From contig JAFKAC010000008.1 of assembly GCA_025766275.1 (NCBI GenBank), positions 1,860,001 to 1,924,000 of the forward strand: a stretch of DNA of 64,000 bases, in the 5' to 3' direction. This DNA is from Lactarius indigo (lineage: Eukaryota > Basidiomycota > Agaricomycetes > Russulales > Russulaceae). The first letter of the stretch is position 1. The number at the start of each line of letters is the position of its first letter. Positions 13,201 to 25,961 of this stretch are shown one piece after another. The notes under the pieces are model-generated. The model made no database searches, was not told where the DNA came from, and worked only from the letters and a program-made list of their open reading frames with translations. Made by a program: the position numbers and the translations under genes.

Positions 13201-13878
13201 ACCGTCCTTTATTTACGCAAGAGCCCGCAAGCGATCGTGTGCGATCCCAAGCATCCGGAACTTCCGCCGTCGTGCAGCTAAACCCACCCCCCGAAGGGCT
13301 GGTCCCCGGAAATGATAGATCTAGTTTTGCTTCTACCTCCGCCACTGTCGTTGAAGATTTACACGATCGCTCACCTTCCCAAGACGATGACTATAAAGGT
13401 ATAGTCCTTACCCTGTGACGCAATTCCTGTTTGATATGTCCCTTCTAACGCCCACCTCAATCTCCCAGTCATCACTCCAACACCATCCAATAATTCCCGC
13501 AGCGAGCTTGCAAACCTCTATCGTAGCGCGTACCCCCACCTCCCAAGCCAGATTGCGCCCAGTGGCCAAATCACTCGTCCATTCTCCGCATCCTTCTTGC
13601 CTACTCTGTCCCCTCCCTTGGAAAGCGCCGACCGTGCATCCCCAGGTATTCCACCCATTCACCCACCCTCATCTTATATGCGTTACAATGATCAGCATCG
13701 CCGCGCACTGGTTTACTATCCTCCGAGGGGAGGTACTGCCAGTCGGTCAGCAACGCTGTCGTCATTACACTCACCTACTAGAGCGGTTCCTGCCTCTTCG
13801 ACGACATCGTTCGTTCGTTCTAGCAGCGGGGTCTATTCGAGCACACCTCCTGCCTCACCAGAAGATGATACAAATTAA
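10221..13878 (+). CDS. DUF6535 family protein, copy 3 (complete)
   Basis: Four exons give one open frame of 1,157 residues: 10221-10424, 10484-10603, 10659-13398 and 13469-13878. All introns are GT-AG and in phase. Residues about 86-285 form the DUF6535 domain (YWNLYASEAE, LVETLTGDTSSM, FSAIIAGFIIETYKALQP). Membrane segments lie at about 109-121, 172-191, 232-250 and 264-284, and the conserved HKRGRVRTYLF motif lies between the second and third. About 700 residues of mostly helical, probably cytosolic sequence follow (LLTCASITEL, PLINLTLLARAIL, RVFYSLGVGNDED). The Pro/Ser-rich tail carries YYPPR. The first acceptor must be CCGAG (10483), 5 nt downstream of the one used by copies 5 and 6, to keep the frame. 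Molecular function is unknown. This is the least damaged of the closely related copies 2-4. Confidence 0.85.
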
Positions 13879-14484
13879 ATATTTATGAGCGGTCGGCAGA
13901 AAATCCGGTGACATCTAATGGTTATCAGTGTCTTAGGGACTCCTAACTCGGCGGTTCGTCAAGTCTTGGTATCGCCGCTGCGACTGAGCCACGAATAGTC
14001 GAATATAGACTGTGATATACTGGCAGATGTGGTTTACGATATCGTTCTCCAAATATTGTATTATCAACCACCTTTCTCACAGGCGGTTATCCGAGTCCGC
14101 ACTTTATGACCCGCATGTTGACCTTCGTCGGCACGATGTCGGCCATCGTCCTTTCTAGCACTGGCCCACCTCCCAACGAGATAAGATTATGAAAGGAATA
14201 TGCTATCGACTTCACAGGAAGTTTATGAGTAGGCGGAAGGAAGGTGTAAAGGTGTCGTTCTGTTCACATGCACGTACCACACTACTCCCGGAATTGGTAT
14301 TTCCATGAAAGACCCGCGAAAAATACCTGATAGAGCCATGCATGGTAGCACGACTCAAAGTTCCCACTGTCCTCTGCGATTGGCTCGAAAAATTTGACAT
14401 AACAAAATATTATCTGATAAGGGTTATTTCCCAGCGCGACTTGTCACGACCATGTGACGTTGTGACGCAGCAGGCAGCGACCCC
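13879..14484. other. 3' flank of DUF6535 copy 3
   Basis: It repeats the module found at 8067-8737, including GTGACATCTAATGG, a TCTTAGGGACTCCTA block and the CATGTGACGTTGTGACG block just before the RNase H2C relic. No gene is seen. Confidence 0.5.
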
Positions 14485-15440
14485 ATGACTCGGACAACTT
14501 CAACGAGGATTGCTCGCTGCCCTGCCGCACCTCCAGGCCTCCAGTGCGAGCCCCCCCATCGGATGCAATTTCACGTGCAGTACTCATCTACCTAGTTATG
14601 TATCCAACCTCCACTCTTACATCTGTGTATTCCGTCTAACCCAAGGTCCAAATATTGAAGCGTGGCTGGTCTCTGCTATTTCTACCGTCAAGATCACTCA
14701 GATGACAGGGAGGACGCTCTCGCAATCTCAGCCGCAGTCACTGCTCCCGTTTTAGTCACAGTGACATGTCAGAAACTGGCCCAGTTATCAAACTATGGTA
14801 CTCCCCTTTTCAACTACTGCATCCTGGCCCCATCAACGAGGCCTACTTTATTGATCACAGCATGCGTATCACTACCTTCTGCACCATCGATGGTCGATGC
14901 GGATGCCCAGCAGTACAGGCGCGACTACCGGCGCAAGGTCATCTACTCCCGGGACCATCGGCCATGTTCTAGATCCCGCCGCATTCTGCCGTCAGTTCCC
15001 CAATGCCGAGTTTCTATCAATGGTCCTTAAGAAGCAGGTGAACCTGAAGGGCCCTGAACCGGTCTAGGTCGACGATGAGCTTCAGAAAGACTTTACCTAG
15101 ATGTCGTGTGTGCTCATCATTATGGTCGTGTTGTGTTGTGACAGATGCCTCTTTACCACTGGGAAGACGATACAACAGGTGCTCTCGATGATCCTTTCTC
15201 CGTGACTGAAGTCTGCCCTGGTGAGCACATCGTCGTCGAGCTCAAACCTGGCGGTGTAGCAGAGGACGACAGATGCGAACAAAGGGAAAGCATTGTGGCT
15301 CACCAGTCTACGGAGCAGTTCCGTCCGTTTATGGATGGGTTTGGGGACGATATGCAATCCAATAAGAGTCTGGGGCGCGACTCGGCTTCGCAATCGAGTG
15401 CATTTGTTCAAGATTGCCTTTTCTCGCGGTTGTGCTCGCT
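14485..15440 (+). pseudogene. Chimeric relic: RNase H2C 5' half fused to a WW-HECT ubiquitin ligase fragment (unit 3)
   Basis: From 14485 to about 14830 the sequence tracks the intact RNase H2C gene (30152 onward), with frameshifts and stops. From about 14830 it changes identity. A decayed WW-like stretch (EAYFIDHS) is followed by QYRRDYRRKVIYSRDHR, the WW-to-HECT linker typical of Rsp5/NEDD4 ligases. A degraded HECT stretch follows, then FSVTEVCPGEHIVVELKPGG, and after it QSTEQFRPFMDGFGD. In HECT ligases the last two correspond to the ELKPGG and EQFxAFMEGF blocks. An intron-like stretch ending GTGACAG (about 15144) is retained, so the copy arose from DNA and not by retroposition. It is non-functional. 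Confidence 0.7.
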
Positions 15441-18158
15441 CACAGAAGTTTATTTGCTTGGGTAGAGGAGTCAGAAGTCTATGGACATTCTTAGGAGTAT
15501 CGACATGTCCCTGTGGTTCCGTTTAGAGATGTAGCTGTGAGCTCTTTCTCTAGACATTTCACACTCATACATTGTCGTGGCTCTGCTCTCTCGAGTGAAC
15601 ATTGAGGGCAGCCAGGCTCTCATCCCGAGCGGACTAGGTTCACAGGAAGCCTTTGCAAATGCGTGTACCAGATAGGACATTCTAGGAAGCTCTCAATCTG
15701 GGGTTCTCTACTAGCAGTGTGTAACCCTCATGTACAGACGCGTGCAAGGACCGATGCGGACAGCTCCGTCCGTGCGCCATTCGCCCAGTTACTTCACACT
15801 CTACGCACGGGGAAATCTCCTAATGCCGTTCCACGCTATCAGCTTCGAACAACATTTCCAGAATCCTTATATACCTCGAGGCGGTAGCGCTGCACTCATA
15901 AACTCTACAAGGGCATTGAGCAGTCTTGATGTGGTCGGGGGCGGAGTGTGTTCCAACTCCAAAGAGAAGAGGAGAGGAGGAAGCGTTATCGAGGGTCGAG
16001 AACGAGAGGGGACAACGAGAAAGAGTGCCGATGCCATCCAAGTCTCGAGACAGGGCGACGACAAGACGAGGTTGGTTGGAGTGCCCTCGTTTGGTGAGAG
16101 TCATACAGTGGTCACATGACAGGGGCGTTCCCCGTATTCAGCCAGAAAACGAGTTTCTTATATACAGAGACTGTACATATGACTGAGTCGAATAACTTGG
16201 TCGAAGGAAGAAGTGAAAGAGCGGGGAAAAGGAGAAATGGCGGAGAAGCAGAATACGTAAGCGTTACGGAAACGAGTACCGCTAGAACGGTGGTAAAGTT
16301 TGGGTACTTGCGGTCCGAGACACGAATGTAGTAGGAAACGGCGACAAGAAATATGGAGGTAGGGGCAAGGGGTAACGGAGCGTGTGCAATCATGAGGTCA
16401 GTAAAAGACTACAGGGGATTGATCCAAGCCTTGCCAGTGACAAATGGGCGACATGGCCAATGTAATCGACGATGGCAAAGCGTCTTGAAAGCTTCAAAGA
16501 GCGTCTTGGCGATGGAAGAGTTCGATGAGCCAAACGAGGGGCTAAGGCGCGTAGCCTACGAACAAGTGGCGAGGGGGATTTCTGGCGGCGTCCATTGGCA
16601 TCTCAAAGCGATGAAGTGAGCGAGTAACGAGTGAAGAGTGTGTGCGGGTAGTTGTGGGTGTACGAGGGAGAGATGGGACGGGGGAAAGCGAGAAGATCAA
16701 TGGAAGGTGTTGTGGGACGTCGTAGGGTGCGAACCTGAATTGGCAAGTGTGCCATGCGGTGACCGCTCTGTAGCAACCCAGAAAGTGTCGAAAACGGCGG
16801 ATTTCATGCTTGGGTTGGCCTTGCAACGCATATGGTGAGATCCTTTCACGCAGTATGCAACCACATCCCTTGAAGTGACAAGTAGAGTGTGAGGTCTGGA
16901 TGTGCCTCAACAGTTCATCGTCACGGCGCAGCAGATGCTCGGTGCGCTTCACACGGTGTTACCACCTAAACGTGATAAACCCGTCGCTACTGCACTCGCC
17001 CAGCTCAAGAATAGCGGGCACCGTTCGCCGCATAGGTCTGGGAGGACACTGAGGGCGGAGTACTAGTGGGCCGTGACGTCGGTGCGCGGCGAGGAGACTT
17101 GCAGGCCATTGCCAAGACGAGGGTGGGTGTGCGTTTCACCCTGTCGCGAGTGTTTGGGGTATATCCACCCAGTGACAGTCTTTGTCAACGCGCTGCTTGC
17201 AGCACTGATAAGCTACGGCTGCACACACCAGCAGTTCAACAGGTCAATCTAGAACACTCGGTGGTGTGCCGTCCAGACGCGCAGAAGCCCTGAGGCCAGG
17301 AGGAAGGGCTCGACGCTGCGATTGTGTTCGCAATTCTTTGGGCGATCTTAGTGTATAGAGGGATGACCGGGGGGCGTAGAAACAATAGAAGGAACGTTGG
17401 CGCGGAACAGAATGACGCGGAAATGAGCAACACCAGGCCATCTCTTCATCTCCCCAAATATGGTAATGGTCATCTGCGGGCATACGGACTGCAAGTCCTC
17501 GGGCCGACGTCGGAATTTGCTTAATTTGTGCGGTGCGCACAATTTCGAGTCTGAAGTCCTGTAAGTTCTACTCCAGTGGCGTACTGCACGCGCCAGTGTC
17601 AGGTCCCTCATTAATTGGCAGGGATGATGCCGACGCAATTTCCGACGAAACCATCCGACGAAACAGCCTAGTCTATCCGCAACTTCCAGTGGACTCGAAG
17701 GGTCATCGTGACTTAACCCGCTTATGTGCCAATTTGTCCTCATACCTTTACAAGACCCTTCCCTCTCCTTATCAAGCCCCGAGAGGAGCCACAGTCATCT
17801 TCCGAATCCTTCACACCAGCGTATTGTAGAATTTGTGGCCTACATCCCGTCTGCAAGCGCGTGTCCTCCTTGCGTCACCGTGTTACGAGGGCAATTCCAT
17901 TCATTTGTCAGTACTGACGGACGCTGCATGGGGGACGTCGATCTTTCAGTTTGGGTCTTCTTCTTACTAGTCGGAGTTTTCTTCCCACATCTGAGATGTG
18001 ATATTTCTAGAGGACGTGAAGCTCCTAGGTGTCGATCAGACGGACCTCTACACCCCGATTGCCATCTCTTCTAGACTTCGCACGACCCACATAAATTCGG
18101 GGGTTCCCCCTTAAATACAGTAGCGTCTCCGTCTGCTAGTGGTTTAAACCTCAAGACA
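15441..18158. repeat. Spacer before DUF6535 copy 4
   Basis: Array modules lie at about 15655-15860, 17225-17435 and 17580-18158 (promoter module). The middle, about 16100-17040, has no counterpart that I recognise in the neighbouring spacers and holds no convincing gene. TTAAATA at 18111-18117 is the TATA-like element of copy 4. Confidence 0.5.
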
Positions 18159-21100
18159 ATGGCTACACCTCTCTGTTCGAGGGACTCAGAAGCCCAAACT
18201 GAAGGTGAGCACCAAATTTAATTATCTCGACGTCATCCCACCTGGCATGTCACAGCTCGGAGGAGACTGTTTTCCGACTGGTCGGCAGTTTCTGGGAACG
18301 ACGACGGAAAAACGCAAGCCCATGAGAAAAGGCAAAGCGAAGGTACGCATACCCTAGACTGGATTACTGGAATTTCCCCGGCTAAATTTGACAAAGCCGA
18401 GGACGCTGAGTACGGAGACTCGTCCGCCATGTACTGGAACTTGTATGCGTCAGAGGCCGAAGTCGGCGATCAGAAGCTTGTCGAGACCTTGACCGGTGAC
18501 ACCAACTCAATGTTGCTCCTGGTGAGTGGTAATGCCCGGGATTCCATACTCTGCGTCAACCTGATCACGTATCACAGAATAGTATTTTCTCTACAATAAT
18601 CGCGGGATTTATCATAGAAACATACAAGGCTCTTCAACCAGACAACAACCAAGGAAACTGTATGCCTATTATCACAACTCGTTTCCCAGGGAGATTCACA
18701 ACAATCATCTCAATTTTGCCCCGAGCCTCCTTCCCCTGGGGGGCCTTCGCCAGCTGTCATTCGATCCAATATCCTACTGGTCCTCAGCTTTTTCTTGGCA
18801 ATGACGAGCGCCCTGGCATGTACCCTCATCCAGCAGTGGTGCCGCGAATTCACCAAGTACGCCTCTCCCCGTGTGGCCCCGCACAAGCGTGGGCGGGTCC
18901 GAACATATCTGTTTCAAGGCCTCGAACGATTCTATATCAGGAGATTCATGCACGGGGTCCACCTCCTTTTGCACACCTCAGTGTTCCTGTTTTTCTGCGG
19001 CGTCAGTGATTATCTCTACGACGTTTACCCGACGGTTGGGATGATCTCCTGGTACTGTGTCACCGCGTTGGCGGTGGTGTATGGGGCCCTCAGCATTGCT
19101 CCCCTTATCATCGGCAACTGCCCCTACCAAACGGCTCTGACGCCTCCACTCCAGTTCGGTTACAGGCTGCTATTCTTCCCTGGTCGCGTCGTATGGTGGT
19201 GCCTACGGAGGAGCCCAAAAGGAAGATTTCCAGGACGGAAAGACCTGCATTTCAACAAAAGCCATTTTCTTGTAGACGAGGCGAATAAGACTTGGAATGC
19301 GGAACACCTGGATCCCTGTGCCATGGAATGGCTCTTCACGGACAATGACTTCAGCGATACCGATATGGACAGATTTTTGCTAGGACTCCCAGGATATATC
19401 CACTCGGATTTCACCGTCGCTGAAGCCCTGCCGAAGGTCCTAACTGCACCATATATCCTCCGTCGCACTAGAGAACACCTCTTGGCGTGCGCATCAGCAA
19501 CTGAGCTTTCTGAAGAAACACGCCTAAAACGTGTGTCGGCATGCGTCGAATCTCTATGGGCAATATTCCAACACCAGACAAACGCTGAGCATCCCGAAAA
19601 CCTCGAGGAAGAAGAGCCACTACCGGAGTACATGCAGAGTATCGTCGATGGTTTCAACAGATGCGACAAGGTAGTTGGTCTGCGTGGATTTTGCGTCAGG
19701 GCGCTCGCTTTCCAAGGTTTCCTGACCAAGTTCCTAGAGCAAGCCGAGGATGGATTACCTAATATCAAATTTCCGACCCACTTTATCCCCCTGTACATGT
19801 TCTTCTCTTCCTGGGACCATACGAAGCGGCAAGACACCGTGCCACCGCCCGACAGGGACAGGGAAATGTGGCGGGCTGTTCTGCATGACGATCCACTCAT
19901 CAATCTGACATTACTCGCCAGGGCTATTCTTTCGCAAGGCGATGCTGATTCCTTCGACCCTCTCAATGTGTTGGAAAACACTCGACACACTCCGGAGTAA
20001 ACTTCGAGTCACCATAGTCGACGTATCTAGCCCCTCATTGGCGTTGTTCAACGAAGTACACAAACAGACACTCACTCGCGTCGAAGATCAAGCTGACGAA
20101 CCAAGCCTCAGCCTCTCCCCACTCCTCGAAGCCCTGGACGCCGTGGCCGGAGGGCTCCGTCTCTGCATGGTGTTCCGGCACCATCCCCGGTATCCCTGCA
20201 AGACTGACCTTATATTTGGAAAAGACCGCCTTCGGAACCCCGATCTCTTCCGCGTATTTGCCAGCTGTCTTCCAGAATTTGTCGCCAAAAACCCTGAGAA
20301 ATCCGTGAGGCTCATGGAGGGCCTCGTCTGTTATGACGGCCTGTGGACTATTTTGCAAGTCCACCTCCGGAACTGCTTACAATCTAATACCTCCATTCCA
20401 GACAAGCTACGCGTCTTCGATAGGTGCTGTACCGTTATCGACGTGGCTTTCGCGTTGCTGGACAACTCGCCGAATGTGGACTGGCGAGCACCCGAACTTG
20501 GATCACTGGCGCATTACTTCGAACTATTTGTCACTGATTGTTTCGAGGGAGTCTTCATCGAGAGGTCCATGGCTTTCCGCGTCGGCCTCATCAAAGCTAG
20601 ATTCTGTAAAGCCGCCTTAGCTCAGTTCCTGGACGAGTTCCATCGCAAAGGCACCGTGGTTTTCCGATCACAGTGGGACGTCGCCTTTCTCGCAAGAGTA
20701 TTCTATTCTCTCGGCGTTGGCACCGATGAAGATGTGGAGTTCTGGAAATCATTCGTTGATGGGGGCCCAATCGGCGCTGAGTTTATGACCAAAGCCCATG
20801 CAACGCTCGAGATGGCTGCACGCGACGGGCCATTACTGAACTTTTGCAAACTAGGACATCTGGGGGTGATGGCAGTTCCTTTCGAAGGATCAAGTCTACA
20901 AGATATTGACTTCACGAAGCTGTTAGATCTCTTGCAGAAGTTGATGGAACACCCACGCCTGACACTCGCATCTGCTCCAGTTTGGAAAGAACTACGCCGA
21001 TTACAACTTGAAATCGAAGACGCCCGCTCGATGGGCAGCGACGAGGACAAAACGAAAATGCAGGCTTTACTGGTCAAAATAGATGCAGTCTATAAGCTCC

Positions 21101-21775
21101 GTCTTTCATCTACGCAAGAGCACTACCCAAGGGATGATGTGCAATCCCCGTCATTCAGGAATTCACCTGTCGTGCAGCCAAACCCACCCTCCACCAGCCC
21201 GATTCCTGTCTATAATAGATCTAGTTATGCCTCTTCCTCCACCACTGTCGCTGAAGATCTGCGCGATAGCTCACTAGCCCAAGAGGACAATTACAGAGGT
21301 ACGGTCATTCCACTTTGATGGGATTCCTGTCTGATGGGCCCGTGCTAACGCACTCCTCAATTTTCCAGGCATCACTCCGGCGCCGTTCAATAATTCCCGT
21401 GGGGAGCTCGCAAACCTCTATCATAACGCGTATCCCCTCCTCCCAAGCCAAATCGGACCCGGTGGTACAATCATTCGTCCATTCTTTTCACCCTTCTTGG
21501 CTACTCTGTCCCCTCCTTTGGAAACTGGAGACCGTACCACTCCAGGCATTCCGTCTATTCATCCGCCCCCACCTTATATGCGTTACAATTATCAACACCG
21601 CCGCGCGCCAGTTTACTATCCTCCAAAGGCAGGTGCTAAGCGTCGGTCGGCCACGTTGTCATTATTACAGTCGTCCACAAGAGCGGCTTCTGCCCCTTCG
21701 AGAGCACCGTTGGTTCCTTCCAGCGGCGGAGACTATTCGAGCACCCCTCCCGCCTCACCAGTAGATGAGATATAG
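18159..21775 (+). pseudogene. DUF6535 family protein, copy 4 (frameshifted)
   Basis: The exons match copy 3: exon 2 is 18402-18521, exon 3 is 18578-21298 and exon 4 is 21369-21775, with all splice signals kept. Three lesions were found. Exon 1 runs into TAA at 18219-18221 after a small deletion. One extra G near 18653 (CAAGGAAACTG instead of CAAGAAACCG) shifts the frame just after LQPDNNQ. One extra T near 19949 (GATTCCTTCG instead of GATCCTTCG) shifts it again before TLSMCWKTL. Elsewhere the reading is nearly identical to copy 2, and the tail from 21369 is fully open. It is probably a recent pseudogene, but the single-base nature of two of the lesions leaves sequencing error possible. Confidence 0.8.
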
Positions 21776-22289
21776 TGAACCACTCTCAGCGGTAATTATT
21801 AGTGTTCGGCGGAAAATCTGGTGACGTCTAACCCTACAGACCGCGATTGACGGTGGACTGTTGCATATTGGCATTCGGTGAATATTTATTTGTAAACACC
21901 TTTCTTGGGTATCTGCACTGTATGACCCGCATGTTGGCCTGTGTTGGCACGTGGTGGGCTCCGGACTGACGAGAGGATGTTATGGAACATGCTATCCATT
22001 TGTCACAAAGTTATGTTAAGATGTAATGGTATCATTCTGTACACGCACTTATACAACACTACGCCAGGAGTCGGTCTTTTGATGAAAAGAAAGGCTTGTA
22101 AAAAATATCTGATGGAACATAATTCGTGGTAGCGGGACACAACCCTCATTCTCTCTCGTTGTCTAACTTAGCATTTTGGTATTTGAGGTTCTAGAACGAA
22201 ATATTGTAAATTACGTCTGATAAGAGTTATTTTTGAGGGCAAATTGTCACAATCACATGATGTTGTGACGTAGTCGACTTGCTCGACCC
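21776..22289. other. 3' flank of DUF6535 copy 4
   Basis: This is a shortened version of the flank module after copies 2 and 3: GTGACGTCTAA near 21822, and CACATGATGTTGTGACG near 22253 just before the next RNase H2C relic. No gene is seen. Confidence 0.45.
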
Positions 22290-23190
22290 TTTGGCGACTT
22301 CGACAAGGATTGCTCACTGCCCTGCAGTACCTCCAGTACGACTCCCCCACCTTTCCAAGGGCAGCTGTCTCTACCTACTTTCGTATACAATTTGCACACT
22401 TGTCAAGACCACATCCATACCCCCGGGTCTCCGTTTGTAGCTGTTGAAGCACAGCTGGTCTCGGCTTCTTCTACCGTCGCAACCGCCCCAGGTGAGAAGG
22501 AGAATGCCCCCACTGTCTCAGCCATAGTCACCGCCTTGGCTTTTGCTGCAGTGACAGCAGAAACCAATGCAGAAATTGACCCAGTCATCAAGCTACACTC
22601 CTCATAACCACTGCGTCCTGGCCCCATCGATGCGACCAGTCTACTTCGTGGACAACAGCACGTGTACGACTACCCTCGGTCCCATCAACGGTTGACGCGA
22701 ACACCTCGCAGTACAAGCGTGACTACCGGCGGAAGATCGTCTACTCACGGAACCATCGACGTGTTCTCGACCTCGCCGCATTCCGCTATGGGTTCTTCGA
22801 TGCTTTATGTCGAGTTTCTATAAACGTTCCTCAACAAGAAGGCGAATTCGAAAGGCCCTGAACTGGTCCAGGTTGACCATGAGCTTACAAAGGCCTTACC
22901 TATATGTTGTGTGTGCTCATCGTCATGGTCGTGTTCGTGTTGTGGCTGATGCCTCTTTATCACAGAGAGGAGGGTATAACAAGTGTGTTCGATGAGATGT
23001 TCTTCGTGATCGAAGACTGCTCTGGCAAGCACGTCGTCGAGCTCAAGCCTGCCGGCGTTGCACAGGACGTGATGGAGGTGAACAAAGAGTCGTCGTGGCG
23101 CAGCAGATCACAGAGCAGTTCCGCGCGTTCATGTAGGAGTTCGGGGACGTGCTGCTGCCAGAATGAGAGTCTGGAGTGTGACTCCGCTTC
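22290..23190 (+). pseudogene. Chimeric relic: RNase H2C 5' half fused to a WW-HECT ubiquitin ligase fragment (unit 4)
   Basis: It is the same chimera as at 14485. The RNase H2C start codon is mutated (TTGGCGACTTCG). The homologous part runs to about 22620. Then come VYFVDNST (WW domain core), QYKRDYRRKIVYSRNHR, a stretch resembling the HECT sub-region LxxFLNKKAN-KGPELVQVD, an intron-like segment, GITSVFDEMFFVIEDC and ELKPAG. Both halves carry stops and shifts. The same junction in two units means the chimera formed before, or spread with, the block duplication. Confidence 0.7.
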
Positions 23191-23559
23191 GCAATTGGGT
23201 GCGCTTGGTTAATATTTCTCTTTCTCATGGTTATGCTCACTCACAGAGTTCGCTCGCTTGTGTAGGGGAGTCAGACGGCCATGGACAAGACTAGGAGTAG
23301 TGATGTGTCCTTTTGCTATCGTATAGAGACGAGTTGTACACCTTTTCTCTATGGACATTTCACTCTCATACATCCGGCCCATCCGTCGCAGCTCTGCTCT
23401 CTCGAATCTAATAACGTACACCTCGAACGCAGATTCCGCTCTCGTCTCGAGGACCTGGCAGATGCGTGCGCCTAAGTCAGGTCAATCTCGAATTCTCTGC
23501 AACTAGCAGCGTGTAACCCTCATGTACAGACAGTGCAGGGTCCGAAGCAGACAGTCCCG

Positions 23560-23698
23560 ATCAGGAAAAACCTGCTTTGATAATTTCCATATTGAGCAAG
23601 AATTATTGACATTGTGCATTACAGTATGATGTCGCTAGTGCTCGCTACTCTTAATTATCGCGATTATCACGGCATTATTCCGGGAGGTTTTTCCTGAT
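23560..23698. mobile_element. 139-bp MITE-like element with 14-bp terminal inverted repeats
   Basis: ATCAGGAAAAACCT at 23560-23573 is matched by its exact inverse AGGTTTTTCCTGAT at 23685-23698. The AT-rich interior codes for nothing. The paralogous spacers (about 9325 and 15770) lack this segment and are continuous across the site, so it is an insertion. A target duplication is not clear; AT flanks the inner 12-bp repeat on both sides. Confidence 0.65.
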
Positions 23699-25921
23699 GG
23701 CCCATTCGCGTACTATTCTCCCAGTTACCTCACACTCTGCGCACGGGGAAAGCTCCTGTACGCAGTTTCGTGCTGCTAGTTTCGTGCTTCGAACCGCGTT
23801 TCGATAACCCTCGCAGGTTTCCAAGCACTTAACGCCGCACTCATCAGGCAGCAGGTAAGAGATATTAACTCGATGCACCAGATGCGTGGGCACGGCACGT
23901 GGGGAAGCGCATTGATACAGCATGCTAGGTCTGTCGACCTCGTTACGCACTAGATTAGTGAGTCACGCCGCTACATTCTCTGTACAGGTACCTGTGGACC
24001 CCTCCGGGACAAGTCCTGGTCCTTGCGTGCACAGCGGAGCCTCGAGATAGGATGCTCGGTTCCCTCGTCTGGGCCTGACTTCCGGGGTAATTCACGCAGA
24101 GGTAAGGGGACAATAGGTGACTAGGCGCTGTATGATTCGATGTCCCACTAAAGCCTAAGAGCGTGGGTTTGAAATGCAGGGAGAGTAGCTATAGAGCTAA
24201 GGTAAAAACTGGAAATAGAAAGGTAACATAAAAGAGGTTGGAAGCCACATGGCCGAGGCGATCGAGGGTGCGAACACGAAAGGCTGGCCTTACATCGGTG
24301 CGCTCCGCACTGTGCATAGTGCCACTTCTCAGTTTACCAGCCCCCGCTGCCGGTGCGCTGCTCGTGCTGCTCAGGAATTGCAGGACACCATTTGTACGAC
24401 AACATTTTGAACATCTGCGTGCTACTTCAACCACAATTCGAGATGTAGCACGCATGCATGTGTCCGGTTAATATTCTAGGCGGAAGGATTTGGGAGGACA
24501 AACTCGGGTGCCGTCACGGTTGGTGTGCAGGAAAGGGTCTCACAGACCCTTGTCGAGGCGAGGGTGGGTATTCTTTAGACGGTGTCGTCCGAGTCAGTGT
24601 TGGCGATATCTCCGTCTATGGTAGTGTCTGCAATTGTGTTACTGCCAGCTCCGGATACGTCGCGGCTGTAGCGGTTCTGCAGGTCATTCTGGCACGCGCA
24701 TTCGATGGTGCGTCGTCCAATTGGCAAGCCCGCAGAAACGTCTGAGGCGAGGAGGAGTTCGACACTACGCCGGCCTTCGCAAGACCTTTGGCGCTCTTAG
24801 TGGACAAGGGGTTGATCGAGGGAGTGAGTAACATCATAGAAGGGACGTTAGCGCGGAATACAACGACACGGAAATGAATAACCTCATCACTCCACCCTTA
24901 CATTCATTGGGATTGTATCATGGGGTAGCATGTGTTCTTAATTGATCGCGAGTGATATAGGGCCTGACTCATGTCAAATCTTGCCTTATGAGTGCAGAAT
25001 AACGACCTTCACAAATCCCGGAGCCCTCAATGAAACCAAGAATGAAACGGCGCGGACCACTTACGTCCCTAGCGCAACAGCGTCTGGCGACTGGATTATG
25101 TAGCCCGAGGCTGTGTACAAATCCGAGTCTGCAATGCGAACAGTAAATTCTACCCCAGTTGTATACAACACTTGTACTTCTCGTGACCGCACCCGGAGCA
25201 GATCCCTGGTTCATCGGTAGAGTCAGTACTAAGTATTCCTTGATGCCAACGCGGGCGCCAATGAAACTGTTTGTTTTTATCTTTGAGTCGACTCGGATTC
25301 TTGGAAGGACAAACTCATTTTTACCGCCTTGGACGTCATAGACATCGTAGTGGAGCCTGAGGGTACTAGTATCTGGACCTACCTCTCGACGGGAGTGTCC
25401 TCACTTAGTCCTCACACTTTTACTGAGACCGCGAGCGCTTATTCGTGCGTTATCTACCCGGGGCTCCGAGCTCTCCTTCTCATTGTTTTGTTTCAAGCCG
25501 GTCTTAGCCATCTCCCGGTTCGTCACTATGACACCAGCATATTGCGGCCTACACCATGTTTACGAACGCATGTCACCCCTATATCACCATCACCAAAAAC
25601 AAAGAACAAGTGCGACACATGGAACTGCCGCAATTCCAGTCGTCTCTCGACGCAGGCGAATGCTGCACGAGTATGTCGAACGTTCAGTTGGGACTCCTTC
25701 CCTTTTGGTGATCGGAGTTTGCTCATCGCATCGAAGGAATGTCGCCGGTGCCAGAGCTTTCCTCTTTTTTAATATGAATTCGGGAAGTGGAAAGGATGTA
25801 GGTTGGTGAAGGTGTCGATCAGGGTTCGCACCCTTTCACGTTCACCGCGGACCTCTACATCCCTCCACGATCACCATCTCTTCTAGGGTCTACCCAACCC
25901 ACTCACACTCGTGGTTCCCCC

Positions 25922-25929
25922 TTTAAATA
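25922..25929 (+). promoter_or_regulatory. TATA-like element of DUF6535 copy 5
   Basis: TTTAAATA lies 32 bp upstream of the ATG at 25962. It is conserved in position with copy 6 and, shifted by about 10 bp, with copies 2 and 4. Confidence 0.5.
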
Positions 25930-25961
25930 GCGTCTCTCCTAGTGGTTTTGACCTCAGGACA

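Larger units (their letters stand above)
23191..25961. repeat. Spacer before DUF6535 copy 5
   Basis: Array modules occur at about 23460-23830 (interrupted by an inverted-repeat element at 23560-23698), 24660-24885 (GGCGCTCTTAGTGG block) and 25100-25961 (promoter module). The part between 23990 and 24480 has no recognised gene. Confidence 0.5.

Noticed and set aside
16100..17040. Possible unique gene in the spacer before DUF6535 copy 4
   Set aside because: Several short frames on both strands, none with recognisable motifs or plausible splicing.
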